This document shows positions 52,179 to 64,000 of a stretch of 64,000 nucleotides of DNA, piece by piece. Under the pieces are notes generated by a model. The model searched no databases. It worked only from the letters and a program-made list of their open reading frames with translations, and had not been told where the DNA came from. Source of the DNA: Anarhynchus alexandrinus (Eukaryota; Chordata; Aves; Charadriiformes; Charadriidae); contig VUYV01000015.1 in the NCBI GenBank assembly GCA_008711295.1, positions 7,685,178 through 7,749,177 of the forward strand, in the 5' to 3' direction. Each line of letters opens with the position of its first letter. Position 1 is the stretch's first letter. Made by a program: the position numbers and the translations under genes.

Positions 52179-55100
52179 ATGAACATGAAGAGACGTCTTG
52201 CTATCTCAGAGTGGTCTGTGGGTTCAACATCACCAAGCAGAATTAGAGGATGCTTTTCCCTTGACTGTGCAAACTGAAATCACCACCTACTCCATCTTCT
52301 CTGGTGCTCACCCAGATATAATTCACCTCTTTCCCTAATGATGACAAGAACAGACAAGCAGCACTTCGTGGATTTCCCCAAAACCCTCTACCACCAAGAG
52401 AAATGGGTTTATTTGAGAACCGGTAGGAAATCCTCTTCCAAAAAATGAAGGACCAAGTCCTTCCCTCCCATAACTCTGCTGATACTCTCAGGGCCACTCC
52501 AGTTGACCAGTTGAACCTTAGCTCCTCTTTCTTGGAGCACCAGTGCCATCTGCTCCCTCCTTCCTTTGCCGCATCCACACATCCAGCAACAGCTCTCAGC
52601 GAGGCAGGGCCAAAGTGACCAAGAAACAGGGCACAAGGGTTGGATTTCATTTCTGGTAGCAGCAACCCAAACAAGGAGGGTCATCAAGTACAAGGTTGTT
52701 AAAGTTTAAAAAAGAAATTTTAAAAAAATCCTCTTTTTTTCAAGTCGTTTCATGTTGTCGGCATCTTTTGTTTCAATAAAATTAATTATCATTTGCTTTG
52801 AAGTTTATAATTACAGCACCCTGCTGAGGTATGGAGTGTTGGAAGCCTCGGAGAACCTGGGAGGAGTTGGGGCTGTTGGTTTGTCTACAGTGTTTGCTAT
52901 CAGGAAAATAGGGAACTACGTTTAGGGGAGAAGAAAGGAACAACTGTTTGGCAGAGAACAGAAATTATGTCCTGAACATGAGCATAGATGCAAATCAAAG
53001 CACAATAATGGAGAAATACCCAAGGATTTAGCAATTCTGGATTAGAAAGAGGATTTCAGCTGTGTACTTCAAATCTCTAATCTCGAGTGAGCAAGTAATC
53101 TAAATCCACCTAATAACAATGAATGAAATTATAGCTTAGCTAAGTAATTACTCCCTTTTTTCCTTTGTATCGTTCGGAAGAGGTTTATCTTTCATTAACT
53201 TTCATTGGAGCATTACTTTAAATTGCAATGATTTTAACTATTGAATTTTAAATATGTCTTCTCTGGGTTGATCAAAACCAAACTTGGTCTCTATTTTTAG
53301 CTTTCAGTGTTGAACCCCCCCCCCCCAGCACTGTGCTGCCTGGTGCTAATGTAACCCCAACTACTTCAGTACCAGACCTTGGTTTGCAAATTTAGCATCT
53401 TGGCTACTTCAGAGAGTTCCAGGTGGGCACTTAGTATTGAAGCAGATGGACACGGATGGCTTGTGGTAGAGGTTGTAGCCAGCCACCTTTCTAGTGGACA
53501 ACCCAATGTCTGTTCTAACACTTTGTCTAGAGATGCTGTTAAAGCAGTTCTAGTGAGGCAGCACATGGGAAATCCAGCTGAGGACCAACACAATAAAAGC
53601 TAGAAGATGCTGTGCCAGCAGTTAAGCATGAGACTGAGCTTGCTTGTGCTTGGGTGCAAACACTAGTCTAAGTTCTGGAGTCACGAGGAGGAGGGGAATC
53701 GGGGCATATCTTAAGATGGACCCAAAATTCGTATGACCTGGCTGGACTTGGACCATTTTTTTTTTTTGGTCCTGAGTCCAAACTGCAGAAAATGGCTGGA
53801 CCAAAATTACACACTTGGCTGTGAATTAATATGAAGTTCCTGTTGCCATACAACATAATTGTAACTTCCAAATTTTTTCCTCAGTGCTTACGATAACTTT
53901 CGGGTTTTGTTGCAGCCCACCAGACAAGATGTCATGCAGCATGATGTGGCCATCTTGTTGGTCTTTGGTGGCAGGGACTGCAGCTCTTCCCCTCACACAG
54001 TGCGGTCCTACAGCAAAGAGGGGCTCAGTCCTTACCCTCTCACCTACATGAGCTTGAAGATCTCCAGATGGATACAGATGTGGACCTACTCCATGGCTGA
54101 ATGGGCAGAGAGAGGCAGTGATGGAGGAGAAACCAGTCTAAGCTTTGCTGAGGAGCACATGAGCCTGAGTCAGTATATGCCAGAACAGGACTTGTAAATT
54201 ATTTCAGGCTTGGGGAAGAAAAGAGAAATCATAACCCCCAGGAGTGGTGACTCAAGGGGCGTGCATGTGGTGTGGTGCCTCTTATGGCCAACGCCTGCTG
54301 GGGAATGTCCCCCCTCCACCACAATCTAACCACATGGTAAGCTGGCACGCTCATCCTCCTGCTCGCCTGAAGCCTCTGCGTAAACCACAGTCTGCTGAGA
54401 AACTGCAAAGAGAGATTTTTCACCCTTTTGCCTGCCATGATCCATGCTTTCCCGTGCTCTCCAACCTGATCCTCCCCAGCTTGCAGGCAGGGTGCAGACC
54501 TTGCTGCCCAGCTCCAGTGCTAGCCTGGTGCCTACCGGAGCACGGTCATGTCAAACACTGCCCAGACCTCCCTCCAGTTTCCACATCTCCCAGCAGGCTT
54601 GAAAAGTTGTGACCTACCATTTTCTAACCAACAGAACCCAATTTTGGCTGTTCTTGTAGCCAAGGTAATTATTGGGTTTTAAGTGGGATTTAAAAACACT
54701 GAAGGAAAAAAACTGAGGCAGGGAAGAAGAAGGGAAAGCAAAGAGCACGCTTGGGGTTAGCAGATTTGGGAGATACACAGTTAAAAGAGTTTGGTGTTCA
54801 GGTCCTGACACAGGCTAGACCTTTGCCTGCTTCACCAGGACAGCAACGTATCCTCCTGCAGGAACCAGTGCCCACATGTTTTAAGTCCTCACATCCACAG
54901 AAGATGAGTTTCAAGGCCATGTCCAAGAAGACAAGAGAAGATGAGGGCTGACACACTTCAGCAGCTGACGAATTACCTCTCCCATCCCAGAAGTTTCCAG
55001 CACAAGCTAGAGACCATCTCACCGCCTCTCTGACAACTCTCAACGCCAAGCAAGGGAAAAGGCCGCCTACTGCTTGGTCACTTCTGCCAGTGAAAATTAC

Positions 55101-58100
55101 TCACCCAGCAGCCTCCACCTCTGGCTGTCTGGTTGTGAATGATCCACAGGTGGCTTTTTAGTTATCAGTCTTCTTTCCTCCTCTCTACCCCTGTGACAGC
55201 TGAAAATTCAACTGCTGGATGAATGCTGACCTGCAAATTGGAGGCAGGGCGGGCAAGGAGGGGGAGCAGGCTTATGCCTTCCTTGCTTCTCCAAGGAAGG
55301 AAAGCAAGACCTGCAAGCTTTTACTTTAAAAAAAAATAATAATTAGAAAACAGTGAGATCCTTTTCCCCCACCATTATTTGTATTTTGCCTCAGCTGTAT
55401 CTTAGATGTGAAGATGGGTATTGGAAGCAGGGACCTTTGAGGGCTTCAGGACATAGTTCAGGCTTGACCAGAGCAAGGGCAACATGCGCCAACAGACACA
55501 GGGGCCCGAGTTACTGAGCTGGCATTGCAGGGGCCACGCTTAGGGCAGCTTTTTGATGAATCACTGCCAAATCAGGCAGCTGAATCCCACTTTAGGTGTT
55601 CTTATCCAAAATCCAAGCTCTGAATATCCATTTTCAGTTACTGTTGGTGTTTGTCATCATCAGTCGGACTCTGGCCGAAGCACCCAAATCACTGAGGTGG
55701 CACCATTTTTCACCCCCCACGTTCATCTTTTGTTGTCTATCAAGCTTGAATTTCCTCTGCCATCCTGTGGCCTGCTCACTCCACACCATGAACCCTCCGC
55801 TGCTTTTTGGATTCAGCTACCCTGAAAAAAATATATATTCTTTGTAAATGCCTGTCCACCTACTTTTCATGCCCTGAAAGGACTTCTGCCTCTGTTGAAT
55901 GGTACAGGGTCCAGCTGAGATCTGCTGGGGACCTCCCTTCAGGCTGGGAAACCTGGACAACCACTCTGCGACTGGGATTTTTTAAGACAATGTTAACTTC
56001 TGTGGAGGCACAATTAAGCCACAGAGACTATTATTTTTCTCCCCTGTAGCCCCCCTTTTTAACCTGAGTTTGTTGCCAAAGTCCTCTCCTCTCTAGAGGT
56101 GATAACACCAGTGTCATCCATAAAGGGTCCAGCTAGTGTTGCTCTGTCAGGGCCTCTCCAAGGCAGGAGGATTTATGGATGTATTTCTCAGTTGATGAAA
56201 ATAAATGGATATTTTTTTCCTCCCAGGACAAATTTCCACTGAGAATGCCAGTGTCCCCCACAACTGTCCTTTCTTTGATTAGAAGAAAGCCATGAAAGGA
56301 CATTGCTCTTCGGTCTAACCATGTGTTTTACCTTCTCGCTAATCGAAGCCATCCCTGTTTTTCCTCTCAGAAGCTGGCTGAGGCTCCCATCCCAGCTTGT
56401 CTTTGAAGTTACAGTTTCTGACTTTCACTGTCTTTCCCTCCCGCCCCCCTCGTTTGGAAGCAAGAGATCATCCAAGGGACACCAATGTACGCACGCTCAA
56501 GAGCCCTCCAGCTCTGCTCCAGAGCACAAGCAGGCAGGACTGATGAACCAATATTCGCCCTCCATCCCCAAGGCAAAGGCTTACAAAACCATCTTGTTCC
56601 CAGCCTGGGAAGCAGGGCACGTGCCATCTGCACAGCGGAGCAGGCTCTCAGGTGGGGTGGGCAGGTAGTGGTGCCCACCCCAGGGGCAGAATAGGTCTCA
56701 GCAAGAGATCTGTCCTCTTCGATTAAAAAAAAAAATAATCTTAGAGATATGAGGGATTTCCTGGGACACAAAGCCTAATACTCATCAGGAGCCGACAGCC
56801 TGGGGGAAAGTCACTTTGGGAAAGAAACTGCCCCTTTTTAGTGACATTTGGGAGGTTTTTAGTCCGTGCTCTTCAGGGTGTCTTTCTAAAACCATCTCTT
56901 CCAGCTCAGCTAGAAGTTATGGGTTTGACACATAGCCCCTGTCTTAGCAGATGGGAAATTAGCTGTCAAAGCTGTTTGTCAAAGCTCCCTCTGTAGTCAG
57001 TTGGATGTTTTATTCTGCCTTAGACATTTGTTATAGGACAGGATGGGTTATTCCTTGGATATGCCTCTCACCACCGCACACAAGAGTACCCTGGATGCCA
57101 ACCCTATAGTTAGCCCAAGCCACCCTACACAGGGCAATTCTACGTTTTGTGTTACAAAAGGTTGAGCAGATGATCACAGTGACGGGAAGTCATAAAACAT
57201 CAGTCACACACAAGGGTTAAGGCTCAATCTCACTCCCTGGACGCAGAAGGAAGCAAAAATCAGTCCTTCAAATTTCAAGGTTCTGGTGAATTTACGACAT
57301 AAATTATTCATTGCCCTAAACAAAGACATTCCCTTATCTACCTCATCTCTACTTGCCTGAGCAATAAATATGGCTGCAATTAATTCTGGTGCAGAAGAGC
57401 CAATAAAATGAATGATCTCCCATAAACCTTTCCTTCTGCATCCTATTTTAAGGGCAGTAACAAAAACACATTGCCGGAAGCTTGTTTCAGACATACCACG
57501 ATGAATTATGAAGACGCTGGAGGACAACATGCACACGCAGATCCTCTTAGGCTTTGGGTCCTGGTCCAGCAGAGACAACTGCAGCTCTGTACCGTTGTCT
57601 TGGCCGACCTCGAGGCTTGCACGGCTGGATTTTCTCTCTCACAAGGACAGGACTGGTGCTTACGTGTTCACGGTGCTGCGGGGACACTGCTTCCCTCCAT
57701 GCCCGCGTGTGTAAGGCAAAACTGCTCAGCTGGATCCTTTAATTTACAGGAGGCGAGCTCAAAACGCAAACTGTCCCAGCTGCATGGCCCCCATGGCAGC
57801 CCCTCAGGCACGCAACCCTGAGCGAGCACTTTCTACCCCTTCAGAGGGGTCCTCAGCTGAAGCAGAGGACAGGGTTGAGGTTGGACTAAAGTTCTTCTAC
57901 TAAGGACTGTTCATTTTTGCCATAGCGGATGTACTACCTGAAATCAGGGTTGGTTTTGGTGTCTGCAGAATATGGCGTTCATCTCACCTGGCTTTAAGTG
58001 TCTTAGTAAGGAGACCTGCACTTGAGCAAAAGACTCTGGGCTCCCCTTGGTGTCAGTGGAGAACTACAGGCACTTTGGGGCATGATCCATTTGTGACATC

Positions 58101-61044
58101 CAAAGGAAGATACGAGGAATCGTGCCCAAAATGTGTCTGTTTATCTACAGTAACTAGAGGCCACAGCAATGAGCTCAGATGGTCCAGCTCCATTGTCCAT
58201 CCAACCCAACACCACATGGCCAGACCACAGAGTCCTTGTTTGCCCTAGGTGGACACAACTCAGCCCAGTTCACACCAAAAGTCTGGGCAGGACAGAGAAC
58301 TGAGCATGGATTTTACACATCTTGGGTTAACGCATTACCAGAAAAAACACCTTCTACTTTCTGACCAGGCTTCCAAACCTGAAGCAAACCCAAAGAAACC
58401 CATACTGGGTGCAGTTTCTACAAACTGCCTGGGTCCCAAAGCACAATCAACCGTAGCTTCACTTTGTGGTACACAATGCCCCCGCCGGGATTTTAGGTGT
58501 CTCCTAACAACCCTGAAGGCTGAGCTATTCCCCTTGGATGCCAGAGCAACAGGAGCAAGGGCAGATATTGGAAGAAAAATGCGAAACGGCTGATGGTGGC
58601 TTTAAATACTGAGAAGTCTTTTGTCAGGGTACTGGTGTGGGACATCTAAAGTAGTAGCATTCTGGATATTATCAACCATGCTACCCATGACGACCGCGTT
58701 GGGAAAGAAATCAAGTTCTGTGCTTAATCATTTCGTTGGAAATTTTGTCAGTAATTGGAAGAAAAGATCAGATGTCAGGTCAGTTTGACATGTTTAGTGG
58801 TTTTTATCCCCCCCACCAGGTCCTTGTCCATGCAAGCCCTTGACCTGCACTCATCCCATCTCACTTCATCCTCCCATGCTAGCTCTGTGCTTGCTCTGGC
58901 TGCATCTGGTGGGGAGAAGTGAGCAACTCCCAAAGGGGTTTCTTCTCACCCAGGTTTCAACATCTATCCAGGAGGTGCCCCTCTGGCTTCTCCAGGACAT
59001 CAGGAGACAAGGTGGTGTCCTGACTTGGGCATGTATAGTGAAATAAGCTGAATTTATGGGTTTGCCTACACTACTAGGTTAAATCCCAGCTCAAACCCCC
59101 TTCCAAGACCAAAACATACCCCTGTCCACATAAACTCTCTGCCCAAGGGGAGACACCCCCCAAAAAAGCTTGGCAAAGAGGACTCTAGACACCTTAGCTT
59201 ATGCTTTCTAGGTGGATCTGGGACACCTTAATCATTGGCCCATCCACCAGCAGAGTAACATGCAGCTGGCCCGACCTCTGCACCACATGGACATGCTGGG
59301 GTCAGGGTGCAGCCGGGTTAATGCACGCGGTGGAGGGTGAAGGCTGGTGGTTGCTCTCAAAACCACGCTCTGCCCCACAGTGCAGGTAGTGAGGACCTGG
59401 GACAGCAAAGGAGATGGCTTTCTCTCCACACCACATCCCTACCATCCCCTGATATTTTCTCCTTTCCAGGATCCTACAACTCCTGCTGTCCCACCAGCTC
59501 CCCGATTGCTTTTTCTTACAGCTTTTTTGTCACCTCCTTGTTTCAGCTTTTGCACTTTTCATGCTTTTCAACACTTGGAGACGTTTCCCATGTCTTGACC
59601 AAGAGCGGACCCACACATGAGAGCATCGGTACATGCACACGGGTCAAGGACACAGCAAGACTCATCTCTCCTTATAGTGAAAATCCTCCATCTCTGTCTG
59701 ACCAAGCAGCTCCCTGGTTGCCGACGGGGATGAGCGTGTACCTGCTCCCCCTGACACTGAAATTAGCTCCCAAATCCCTCCCTCCCCTTCTCCATTCGCA
59801 AATCCCACCGCGTCCTTGGAGCGATTACGGCCGTAGCAGGGAAGCAGCATCCCGATCAATACAGCTAACACATGCTCTCACACCGGGCTCCCTCCTCGGT
59901 GCGCAGCAGAGCCTCAGATTAAGCAGTAATCCCCACCGCAGCCCGTAAAGATGGATAAAGTCATCATTTCCATTTTACAAATAGAGGAGCTAAGGCAGAA
60001 AGATTAGCCGCCTTCCCTCGAGGAGCCCAAATCTCAGTCCTGAACCCAAACGAAACGTGTTTCTCTCGAAGCAGGGAGATAGGGCAGGTTACAGCCGTGG
60101 GCTGAGAATCGCAGCGTGTGCCCGGGGTAGGCTGGTGGGAGGGGACACGAGATAAGCGTATAAAACATCGTAGGAGGCCCCCAAACCTGGCTTAGGTCCC
60201 TTGCTTTGTTTGAGGTAAAAGGCTGGAGTTTACCCAGATAAAGTAACAGTTTTTCCAAGCCAAAAAGTGGCTTTTCACACATTTTAGCTAATCTTTTGCA
60301 TGATGCAGGTATCCTCTGTCACCAAGCTCATCCTTCCTGAGATGCCACAGATGCAGGAGAAATCCCATTCACCCCACAGTAAGGGCTAAGGGAGGCACAG
60401 ATCCCACCATCCCCTTCCCTGGGGATCCCAGATTAAGCCCGCACAACCTAACGCCCCTTTTCAGTGCTTTGGGCTGAACCTGTGGAGCTTCAGCTGGTGG
60501 TGGCCCTCGTTAGCCCTTCATCTGGCACCTAACGAGCTGTGGGCACACCCAGAGCCTCCTGCCTCTCTGCTCTGATGATCCACGCAGGGAATTTTGCCTT
60601 TAATACCATGCACTATCCCATCCTGGACATTTAAATGTGTCAGGCTCTCCAGCGGTGATTAGTGAAAGCTTTGAAGCGAGTTTAGAGCGCTGCTGGGTGT
60701 CCATGCAAAGGACCAGGTGGAGAGCACATGGCAGGAGGCTGATAAGCAAAGGGACAGTGCATGAGAGGGGACACTTGGGACGTATGTCCTCCTTTCCTGG
60801 CTGCTGGAGAGCAACAGCCACTTTAAAAGTGCAGTTTATTTGACCCATTTCAGATGTTTACCTCGAGAGGGATTGCTTTCTCCTTGACTACAGGAGGAAC
60901 GTAGACAGCAAGATGAGACAGTGGCGGCTCTGCTGCAGGTGTCTGACCTAGATGAGCTGAATCCCTTTCCTTCATCCACCCAATTGCTGCCACCCAGGCA
61001 GGAGATACTCCCAATGTGCAGAAACACCCAATGCCTTCAGTCTG
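52179..61044. other. Intergenic DNA, no gene seen
   Basis: No exon, RNA gene or transposon is recognised. AT-rich repeat-free segments at about 52690-53280 and 57180-57480 resemble conserved non-coding DNA. A run of twelve C lies at 53315-53326. The longest open frame is 203 codons on the plus strand (59337-59948), rich in Ser, Pro and Leu and without a known domain. Other frames of about 120 codons (54244-54612, 56303-56668) are matched by frames on the opposite strand. Confidence 0.6.
53315..53326 (+). repeat. Poly-C tract (12 nt)
   Basis: An uninterrupted run of twelve C, at the edge of an AT-rich segment. It is likely to vary in length. Confidence 0.9.
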
Positions 61045-61589
61045 CCCCTCTACTCCGCTCTAGTGAGACCCCATCTGGAGTACTGTGTCCAGCTCTGGGG
61101 CCCCCAACATCAGAAGGACATGGACCTGTTGGGGCAGGGCCAGAGGAAGTCACGAAGATGATCCAAGGGCTGGAGCACCTCTGCTGGGAGGACAGGCTGA
61201 GAGTTGGGAGTGTTCAGCCTGGAGAAGAGAAGGCTCCAGGGAGACCTTAGAGCCCCTTCCAGTCCCTAAAGGGGCTCCAGGAAAGATGGGGACAGACTTT
61301 TTACAAGGGCCTGTTGCGACAGGATAAGGGGTGGTGGTTTTAAACTAAAAGAGGGGAGATTTAGATGAGATATCAGGAAGAAACTCTTCACTGTGAGGTT
61401 GGTGAGGCACTGACCCAGGTTGCCCAGAGAAGCTGTGGCTGCCCCATCCCTGGAGGTGTTCAAGGCCAGGTTGGTTGGGGCTTGGAGCAACCTGGGCTGG
61501 TGAGAGGTGTCCCTGCCCATGGCAGGGGGGGTTGGAACTGGATGATCTTTAAGGTCCCTTCCAACCCAAACCATTCTATGGTTCTATGA
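61045..61589 (+). mobile_element. CR1 LINE, 5'-truncated (about 545 bp)
   Basis: Begins within ORF2 at 'cccctctactccgctctagt', followed by 'gaccccatctggagtactgt', and ends with 'ccattctatggttctatga'. ORF2 is broken: frames shift within the GLFSLEKRR region. It shares the young-subfamily differences ('gttgcccagagaagctgtgg ctgccccatccctgg') with several copies in the opposite orientation. Plus orientation. Confidence 0.95.
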
Positions 61590-64000
61590 AGTGTAATATT
61601 TTTCAAATGATAATCATTATATCATGATATCATTCCAGCATGATATTTTTCAAAGCTTGTTGGTGTCTTGAAAATCCCTTTTCATAATAAATTTCGCACA
61701 TGCAGCTTCCTGAGAAACACATTGCGAAGGGTCGGTGGTTCCCCCTGCCACCCCCTCAACATCTTCCACCTCCTTCCAGCCTCCTGCTTCTCATCAGGGG
61801 CCCATTGCTGCTGCTGGGCACAGAGCTGCTCACCCCGTGCCTTCCCATGTGGGCTCTCACACCTGTGAGCATCCTTCCTGGTCCCCAAGGCCTCTCTAAA
61901 CCATACCTGCTCCCACGTGCTCAGATGTCCCTTTTCTTCCCCTTAAGGTCCATGTGAGCATGATCGAGCATATGGCCTGGCATATGGGGTGTTAATGCAG
62001 CAGTGGGCGCGGAGCGGAGCGGACCGCGGCACGGCGGGTACATGCATTTGCCGCAGATGCTTCAGAGCATCACTGGGTGGATGGACATTTATCTCTGGTG
62101 TTGCTCACCCTGTTATTTCGGGGGGGGGTTGACAGCCTTCCACCCTTGGACACAACCCTTTATGGCAGACCCCTGCTAACACAGAGTGCGGTCCCCTGAA
62201 CCAGCCACGGCCGTGTGTGTCCCTGATGGCTCCTGCTGCTCTCACCGGCTCATCTTAGCACGGTCTCCTTCAAAAAAGTCCTCTCTTGGTCACTTTGTTT
62301 TTCCCTCTTGCTCCACATTTCTTCGTCACTGGTGATTTGTGCCCGCTGCATCGGACAGGGGATGCTGGCGACAAGGAGACGAGGATGCTGGGGGATGCTC
62401 CCTCCCAGCATTAAATTTAAGAGCCTGATGAAGCCGTTGCCGAGGTTGACCACTGCCCAATGCTGATTTGCACCCGTGCAAGGCTCACGTGTAACGTGTA
62501 GGCTGGCAGCACACCCTTAGATACCTGTGTGCGGCACGGGAACCACCAGTAAACCTCTGTGCCGTCCCGTGCCTCAGTTTCCCCCCTAAAAAGGAGAAAT
62601 AATATTGCCTTCTGTCTGAGATGTAGTAAGGATAACAGATAAACACATAGTGTATGTATGTAGGTCTACGTATGTATTGACACATGCATTAGGGTTGTTG
62701 AATCTATCTTAAAGTAGATACATATATTATCCGGTATTTCTGCTCCAGGGAAAAAGGATCCCTGGTGCTTGGAGCTATAATAACCTTTGTCGGCAGCTGA
62801 GCTGATCAAACACAGAAGAGCAGGTCACCAGCCAGTCTATGAGTGGGCTGCTGCTCTGGCAGCAGTGATTGTCATCAGCTCCGTGGGACATCATCTTCCA
62901 CCTCCTGCAGAGCCTTCGCTCGCTCTTCACTTTCCTCGTTCAGCTCTCGTCTTCAAATTTCGGTGTGTGACAGCCCGGCTCCTCCATCCCTCCAGCAGCG
63001 CTCAGAGGAAATCACCGCTCACCTTCACATCACAGCCAAGGACCACATCTCAGAAAGCTTGTAAACGCTGGTGGGCTGCAAAGTACCCGAGAAGAACTTT
63101 GTATTTCCAACTGGTTTTACGGCGATTATCACCAAAACCTCCCGGCAAAAGCGAGGGCCACAAAAAACTCATGAAAGCTGCTTAAATGAGAAGCCACGTT
63201 CTGAGAACTCCAGCGCGAAGCCTTAAAATATTTCCCAAACGATGCAAAACTCCGGCTAACGTGGCAGAAGTCGGTCCAACGGAGAAAACACCGTCCTGTT
63301 TACTACGGAGACCCCGTTAACAGCTACACCTTAAAGGCAGGCAGGTTTACAGCCATCGGTATAAGGATTTGCCGGAGGTTACCCAAGAGCAGAGGAGGGT
63401 TTTAGCTGACAGCCAGGATCTGTCCTTAAAACCTCAGCCCCTGCCTGGTGCGAGCAAGCCAGCGCCTCGCGCGCTTTGCATCGCCTGCCTGCAAATTGGC
63501 TGCCTGAATGGAAGATGACCCCCGAGGCTGGAGGCGCTGCACGAACTATTAGGAAGCCCCATCAGCTTTGTGACATCTCAGTCGGCGTCTTCACCGCAGG
63601 AAGGCTGAAATAAAATAAAACCTCCAATTATAAAGGTGGGGGGGAGGGGGGTGTCGTAGCTCAGCACCGGTGTTTGGCTTCTTCCTTGGTATTTGCATGG
63701 TTTTTCGCCTCAATTCCTAAGGAAATGAGCTTCATGCAATTGTGTAAGATTTATATTTGGCCCTTCTGCTCACCTGGACTGGGCAATATTATTAGTGGTA
63801 CCACAAAGGGAAGAGGGAAATATCAGCTAGGGATGTTTTGGGCATCAGAGGGTCCAGTCCCGGCTCACCCGTGGGCTGCAGGGAATAACCTTCTCAAAAT
63901 TAAGGTCCCCATGAGGTCCCCAACGGTTGTGGGTGGGATGTCCGCAGCCTCACTGGCCTCATTATTTGGTTGTGATTAATTGGGGTGCAGAAAACTCTTA
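61590..64000. other. Intergenic DNA to the right edge
   Basis: GC-richer than the introns, with a small CpG cluster at 62005-62040 and a broader CpG-retaining stretch from about 62800 to 63610. G-runs occur at 62120-62128 and 63639-63652. No exon is recognised. ZBTB7C is the expected neighbour on this side in mammals, but none of its BTB or zinc-finger coding sequence is seen. Confidence 0.6.

Noticed and set aside
61000..61330. Plus-strand frames 60921-61250 and 61085-61327 as genes
   Set aside because: Both are frame-shifted readings of the CR1 copy that begins at about 61045.
40243..64000. Endogenous retrovirus or LTR sequences
   Set aside because: No paired LTRs, primer-binding site or gag/pol/env-like frames were seen.
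61590..64000. ZBTB7C exons, expected by synteny
   Set aside because: No BTB-domain or C2H2 zinc-finger coding sequence is visible on either strand.

Overview
This is vertebrate nuclear DNA and almost certainly avian. It has long AT-rich introns, one CpG-island promoter, and many truncated CR1 LINE copies with the bird-type CR1 3' end (the ATTCTATGATTCTATG terminus preceded by the 'ggttggaagggacctt' block, mostly seen here as its reverse complement). There is no bacterial-style gene organisation. Nearly all open frames are chance frames, CR1 remnants or CpG-island artefacts.

The one gene I can prove is SMAD2, on the minus strand. Exon 2 (25679-25971) carries the start codon and the first 78 codons. 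Exon 3 (704-793) is the 90-nt exon encoding the SMAD2-specific insert in the MH1 domain. The splice phases match exactly: exon 2 ends with two bases of a serine codon and exon 3 supplies the third. Intron 3 runs off the left edge, intron 2 is about 24.9 kb, and intron 1 is about 12 kb. The promoter and non-coding first exon lie in a CpG island (about 37.5-39.2 kb) with GC boxes and seven CCAAT/ATTGG boxes. The later exons (rest of MH1, linker, MH2) lie beyond base 1. SMAD2 is Z-linked in birds as far as I recall, so this is probably a Z-chromosome window.

Layout: 1-703 intron 3; 704-793 exon 3; 794-25678 intron 2 with three CR1 copies, a GC-rich block framed by direct repeats (4096-4347) and a coding-like unexplained fragment (about 17655-17842); 25679-25971 exon 2; 25972 to about 38.08 kb intron 1 with three CR1 copies and one older CR1/L3-like relic; about 37.5-39.2 kb CpG island and promoter; 39.2-64 kb upstream intergenic DNA with four CR1 copies, two CpG-retaining blocks (43.62-44.12 and 62.8-63.6 kb) and several AT-rich stretches that look like non-coding regulatory DNA. 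In mammals the neighbour on this side is ZBTB7C, but I found no exon of it here.

I found no tRNA, rRNA, CRISPR array, intact transposon, endogenous retrovirus or new multigene system. The items most worth checking are the promoter architecture, the weak splice donor of SMAD2 exon 3, the CR1 subfamily and orientation pattern, the CpG-rich block with two strong splice donors upstream of SMAD2, and the candidate conserved elements.
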